Notes under the pieces: generated by a model
The model's input: only the letters and a program-made list of their open reading frames with translations
Database searches by the model: none
What the model was told of the DNA's origin: nothing
Origin: Gibbula magus
Lineage: Eukaryota > Mollusca > Gastropoda > Trochida > Trochidae
Direction of reading: 5' to 3'
DNA length: 64,000 bases
NCBI GenBank assembly: GCA_936450465.1
Contig: OW388303.1
Coordinates: 3,121,693 to 3,185,692 of the forward strand
Translations under genes and position numbers: made by a program
Shown: positions 60,000 to 64,000 of the stretch, one piece after another
Layout: every line of letters begins with the position of its first letter
How positions within the stretch are numbered: the first letter of the stretch is position 1

Positions 60000-62900
60000 T
60001 ACATAAATTTTGTTCAAGATTTGCCTGCTTAATATAAATTTTAGTTTATGCATGGAGTTTATCATCTTAGAAATTGATAGTACTAAGTTGTTGATATGCT
60101 TATTCCATTTGCCTTCGTCTGAAAACGTCACACCTAAATGTTTATGTCCATCTACGTTTCTGATTGTGCATCCATCAAAATACAAGGTTATGTTATCGAT
60201 TTGATTTTTAAGCGTGAACATTATAGCTTCAGTTTTATTTGGATTATATCTATTCAACCAACGCTTTCCCCAGGAGCGAAGTTTATGTAGGTGTGAGTTT
60301 GACGTCACGAAACTCACAAGCATTAGTGGACAAGCTACAAAGCCAAATCCTGATAAATACGTTTGATCAGTTACTTCAGACACAGAGGCGTGTATCACTT
60401 GGAAATGGCGTTAGGAGGACAGAAAACCCTGCTTATGCTTTACTCCTATCCTTTTACATAGTAATAAGAAAGCTATAAAGACATAAATGTCTTTCTCATG
60501 CAAGTTTAAAGCGATACACGCCCCTTTACAGTTAAGCTTAATTTATGGATGCAGTTGGTGCATCCATAATTTTTCAGTCACTTGATGACGTATTTCAATT
60601 ACAGATCTGTAAGGTTTGTATTGTTTTTAACTGAAAGTGTAACATAGAAGTAATTATTAATGTGACAAAACACAAACTTTTTGCAAGTATTTGCATTCCA
60701 AGAAAATACTTTGATACGAAATATCTTATTGACAAAAACACACAGACTGCTATAAGAAATGTCAGAATATCAAGATTTGCCACGCAGTCCTTCACTGATA
60801 TTTTACTTAAAATATATCGCAAGTGAGCATTTTATTGTTTACGCCAATGGTGTGCACACAATACAAACATACATTCTCAGAATGCTTTAAAATGTATTAC
60901 GTCTAGACCTTTGAAACAGATATGAAGAGAAGATGTACTTAGCGATTAATTGTTTTCCTACGACTGTTCATTGTGATTGACTAATGAATATTGTTCCCAG
61001 AAACTGTCTAGGTAATATACGTCAAATACTATTCATCTTTTGTTCTATACTTGTAAATAAGGATGTCAAATCCTGTAACAGTCAGGCATTATTCCATTGC
61101 GTTGTGTCTAGGATCATGTCAAGGCTCAAGAAGTCACAAACGCATTCGCCTTGAATAAAAAAGTACACTTATATCAGACAAAGTTATATATTTTTTTATC
61201 TTTTAAGAGTTATGTTTGCAATATAATATTGACAATTATTGTATTGTATTTTGCAAAGGCAATAGCTTAACATATTCACAAATACATTCAATAGGGTAAG
61301 CTGCTGGTATTTATATGCATGAGGTGTTAAACCCACTTTTTCAAAATGTTTTTTTGGCCAGAAGGTGTGCTATGTAAGACGTAAAAGATGTGAATAATAA
61401 ATGAAAAAAAAGATCTATGTAAATTGGCTTTTTGGACTTTTATTATTTGACAAATCATTATTGTAGGATGTCATGCAAGGGTCGTGTTGTAACCATCCCA
61501 TCTATCTTGTTAAGGAGATTTCGTAACGATGTTGGCATAACAGAAACATGCGCAGATACAATTTATTTAGAATACCTGCAGACACAATGGATCTCTCTTT
61601 CAGTCGTATTTACGGAAACCTTCTTTCTTGAAGTGTGTCTATGGATACAGTTACCTATATTGTATATCAATTGATACACACCTGTACATAAATGTACAGG
61701 TATTTAGATTGGAGCTTGAGGAAAGACAAGAGTGAAATGATATAACATTTGTTTTTGGTTTGAAGAGACAGTTTCACCTCACAACTTCATTAGTCATATG
61801 ACCTTAATGACGTTTTGTATTTTGTCACACGTGATGGTCCAACGAATCATTGAACTGTACACATGGTACTTTTTATGTCATACTTACACTTCAGAGTCAG
61901 TCAGATTAAGAACGATGACATTAGAAGACGAAAGTCCTATGGTGTAACTCGACCCCATTTACAAAATAATCCCAGGTACTATCGTTTAATTAATATAAAT
62001 AATAAACATATCAAATTTCATTTTTTCAATAAAGGAGTCTCTTATCGGAGATCATATATCAACATTACAAGAAAACTGTGGCTGAAATCTGTAAAGCAGC
62101 AAACTGGGCCCTTGGGGCTGTGATAGCTAAGTTCAATACTATGGGACGTCTAAGTCACAATGTGTTTACCAAACTGTTTGATACTTATGTTCAACCAGTG
62201 TTAAACTATAGTGCCTTTGTTTGCGGTCTGAATAAGAAATTAATAATGTTCAAAATAAAGCCTGTCGATTCTTCCTGGGCGTCCGGAAAAACAGTTCGAA
62301 CATCGCTGTACGAGGCGACATAGGCTGGAGGAACCAAGAGACCAAGATACAAATTGAATTGTTCAGATATTTCGATAAAACTGTAACTTTGGATCCAAAC
62401 TCAGTTCCAGGAATCATTCACAGGCTGTTAGTGAGGAGGAAATCATCATGGGACTACAGGGTAATTAATGGACATGGTCAAGAAGCTTATCATCACTAGT
62501 GATCAGAGTGTTTATGATTATTGTAATAATAATAACAGGCCAGTGTTCCTGGACCAAGTGTTACAGGACTTAGATAAAAGAGACAAAGAGAAGTGGTATT
62601 CAGATCTTTTTAATGATAAGAACAACATAAATGGAAATAAATTAAAAACATATAGACTGTTAAAACAAGAATTGATACATGCCAATATGTCAAGATGTCT
62701 CTACCCAGACAGTACAGAAGTATAATCGCCTCCTTGCGCTGTGGTAGCCTGCCTATTAACATTGAACGTGGAAGATATACCAAGCCAGTCACACCTCTAC
62801 CTGACTGTGCACTCTCTGTGATAAGAAATGTATAGAAGATGAATTTCATTTTGCCGTTGAATGCAGTTTCTTTGATGACTCAAGACAGCCGATGTATAAT

Positions 62901-63423
62901 GTTGCTAAACTACAAGAACCTAATTTCCATAATTTTTCAAATTTTGAAAAGTTTATCTGGCTTTTTAAAACTGATAAAATGCAGTATCACTTGTCAAAGT
63001 GTCTCCATTATATGTACAGTAAAAGGCGTTTGTGCATATCATAAACTTTCAGCTAAAAATATCCCTATTTTTAAGTCCCTTTTTTAAAAGTTGTATGACT
63101 TTGCATTATGTGAGCTGATTCACCTTGTTAATTTGTGAAAGTGAGTGTTTCAGGTTGGGGGATTTTTGTTTGGAAAATGGTGACTTGGTGAAAACAGAGG
63201 ATGCCTGCAGACTGAATGGATGAGAATGGGTGAAAAGAAAGCTAGTGAGTTTAAGTGAGTGAAATTGGAGAAGGTGGAAATGTGTGTAAGTAAATACGTT
63301 GAGGTATTATGACCTATGGATGCATTTGTATGTATGTTGGAGAGTTTGGTTGGTAGGGATGGGCGCGGTAAATATGTACATTGGAGGTGTGTTGTTTATG
63401 TGTGGGTTGGGAGGTGTGTGTGT

Positions 63424-63455
<32 letters not shown>
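63424..63455 (+). repeat. poly-G run of 32
   Basis: Thirty-two consecutive G residues inside a G/T-rich stretch of the LINE B 3' region (63,360-63,540). The Gly-rich and Pro-rich frames that cross it are by-products. Confidence 0.9.
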
Positions 63456-63456
<1 letters not shown>

Positions 63457-63707
63457 CTGTACAGGTGAGGGTGTTTGCATGTATGCTATGGAGGTGTGGG
63501 GATGTATGTGGGTATGTATGCGTATGCATGTAGGTTGATATGTACGTGTGCATTTGTATATGAGTAATCTTTTTATCAATATTTTATGGTATTTTATTTG
63601 TAATATATATAAGGTGTCATTTCGGTCTCATGAGGCCTGAGTTTTTGAATATTCATCATTTTATGAATGTTTTTAATGAATGTAACACATGACACTGTAA
63701 TAAACTA

Positions 63708-63708
<1 letters not shown>

Positions 63709-63740
<32 letters not shown>

Positions 63741-63741
63741 C
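63709..63741 (+). repeat. (TTA)n LINE tail
   Basis: About ten TTA units directly after AATAAACTATA close LINE B. Unit sequence (TTTCTTTAAAGTTCGTATTAACC) resumes within about 20-30 bp. Confidence 0.85.
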
Positions 63742-64000
63742 ATTATGTTGATGATGTATTTTCTTTAAAGTTCGTATTAACCATTCTTTCAAAAAAGCTG
63801 TTCATGACGTAACGCTCTTCAAAAAGCATGTATAAATCGTGTTTGAAACAAGACACGACTTATTGGTTCTTTTTTATAAGTACTTGAAGGAGCATCTGCA
63901 AAGTGCATGAGTAGAGCATACAATCTTTAACACCTGTCAAAACACCTACTTGAATCAAGTGGCTGGGAAATGTTCAGAGGCCAATAATGTTTTACCAGCT

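Larger units (their letters stand above)
58604..60000. mobile_element. 1.4-kb gene-bearing insertion of unknown type
   Basis: This segment is present in copy 3 and absent at the same LINE position in copy 2 (about 50,013). It has no terminal inverted repeats and at most a 2-3 bp target duplication. It contains the three-exon gene model at 58,763-59,531 and ends at 60,000 in a 144-bp palindrome. Near its other end, GTACATTTATATCCCGATA (58,669-58,687) repeats a string found in both palindrome arms. That left end also holds CCAAT, TCACGTGG and a CAATCATATGATTG palindrome. The minus-strand 3' terminus reads TTCTAA, but the opposite end is not TC, so a Helitron is not supported. Confidence 0.6.
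57262..60290 (-). mobile_element. LINE remnant A, copy 3, split by a 1.4-kb insertion
   Basis: LINE sequence runs 57,262-58,603 (3' part) and 60,001-about 60,290 (5' part). The 5' part encodes Trp-Gly-Lys-Arg-Trp-Leu-Asn-Arg-Tyr-Asn-Pro-Asn-Lys-Thr-Glu-Ala and His-Lys-His-Leu-Gly-Val-Thr-Phe-Ser. The same hAT-like MITE as in copy 2 is present. Ordinary LINE text meets on both sides of 58,604-60,000. Confidence 0.85.
62030..63745 (+). mobile_element. LINE B, copy 3, 5'-truncated, (TTA)n tail
   Basis: This encodes the reverse-transcriptase tail (Phe-Asn-Thr-Met-Gly-Arg-Leu-Ser and Tyr-Val-Gln-Pro-Val-Leu-Asn-Tyr-Ser). It continues through Gly-Asp-Ile-Gly-Trp-Arg-Asn-Gln-Glu and Leu-Asp-Lys-Arg-Asp-Lys-Glu-Lys-Trp, then the terminal Cys/His motif Cys-Thr-Leu-Cys-Asp-Lys-Lys-Cys-Ile-Glu-Asp-Glu-Phe-His-Phe (about 62,807-62,851). 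The pieces lie in different frames, so it is a pseudogene. A G/T-rich 3' region with a 32-G run precedes the end AATAAACTATATTATTATTA with about ten TTA units (63,699-63,740). Confidence 0.85.
52695..64000 (+). repeat. tandem unit, copy 3 (runs off the window)
   Basis: Begins in mid-unit at the homologue of 31,548 in copy 1. It keeps the exon-like block (54,341-54,431) and the empty site for the (TTATC)n LINE (about 55,385). It carries the 1.4-kb insertion (58,604-60,000), two long poly-G runs and the longest LINE B. The final 230 bp match 40,690-40,915 of copy 1. Confidence 0.9.

Noticed and set aside
58604..60000. Helitron identity for the 1.4-kb insertion
   Set aside because: One end could be read as CTAA, but it is not followed by T and the other end does not begin with TC.
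63299..63579. Gly-rich and Pro-rich frames
   Set aside because: They read through the 32-G run in LINE B 3' sequence.

Overview
The window is AT-rich, intron-style animal DNA with no operons, no bacterial gene density and no full-length conserved protein gene. The repeat content (CR1/L2-like LINE 3' ends, many MITEs with different target-site duplications, tRNA-derived SINE heads, long microsatellites) suggests an invertebrate. A mollusc is my best guess, from the style of the LINE ends and the MITE load; this is an inference, not a match. I see no intact tRNA, rRNA, CRISPR array or prokaryotic feature.

Left part, 1-30.6 kb: mostly unique or degenerate non-coding DNA. It holds three copies of a TTAA-flanked MITE (4.3, 17.4 and 17.8 kb), an 875-bp Mutator-like foldback element with a 10-bp target duplication (11.5 kb), a 919-bp inverted-repeat element (9.1 kb), several old tandem repeats (1.2, 4.7, 12.7, 18.9 and 22.2 kb), a 1-kb AGT trinucleotide array (15.8 kb), (TA)n tracts, tRNA-like SINE heads, a CRE-like cluster (24.5 kb), one possible exon on the minus strand (22.6 kb) and a hairpin with a distinctive apex (26.2 kb).

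Right part, 30.7-64 kb: a direct tandem array of a roughly 9-13 kb unit in three copies (about 30.69-40.92, 43.60-52.69 and 52.69-64.00 kb, the last running off the window). Each unit carries a minus-strand, 5'-truncated LINE remnant. Copies 1 and 3 also carry a 91-bp exon-like block. Copy-specific events sit on top: a 5'-truncated LINE with a (TTATC)n tail in copy 1; a 213-bp MITE with 9-bp target duplication in copy 2; a hAT-like MITE with 8-bp target duplication inside the LINE in copies 2 and 3; a plus-strand LINE in copy 3, partly deleted in copy 2; and poly-G runs of 29 and 32 in copy 3. Comparing copies gives empty and occupied sites, so the order of events can be read.

The most interesting locus is a 1.4-kb insertion in copy 3 (58.60-60.00 kb) that interrupts the LINE. 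It contains a compact three-exon minus-strand gene model (111 residues, both introns GT-AG and phase-consistent, TATA-like box upstream, AATAAA overlapping the stop). It ends, exactly at the host junction, in a 144-bp palindrome. The apex of that palindrome (GCTCGGCTGACGCCTCGC) is nearly identical to the apex of the hairpin at 26.2 kb, although the arms of the two hairpins are unrelated. A conserved cap on unrelated palindromic arms is the best candidate here for an undescribed mobile or replicative system.
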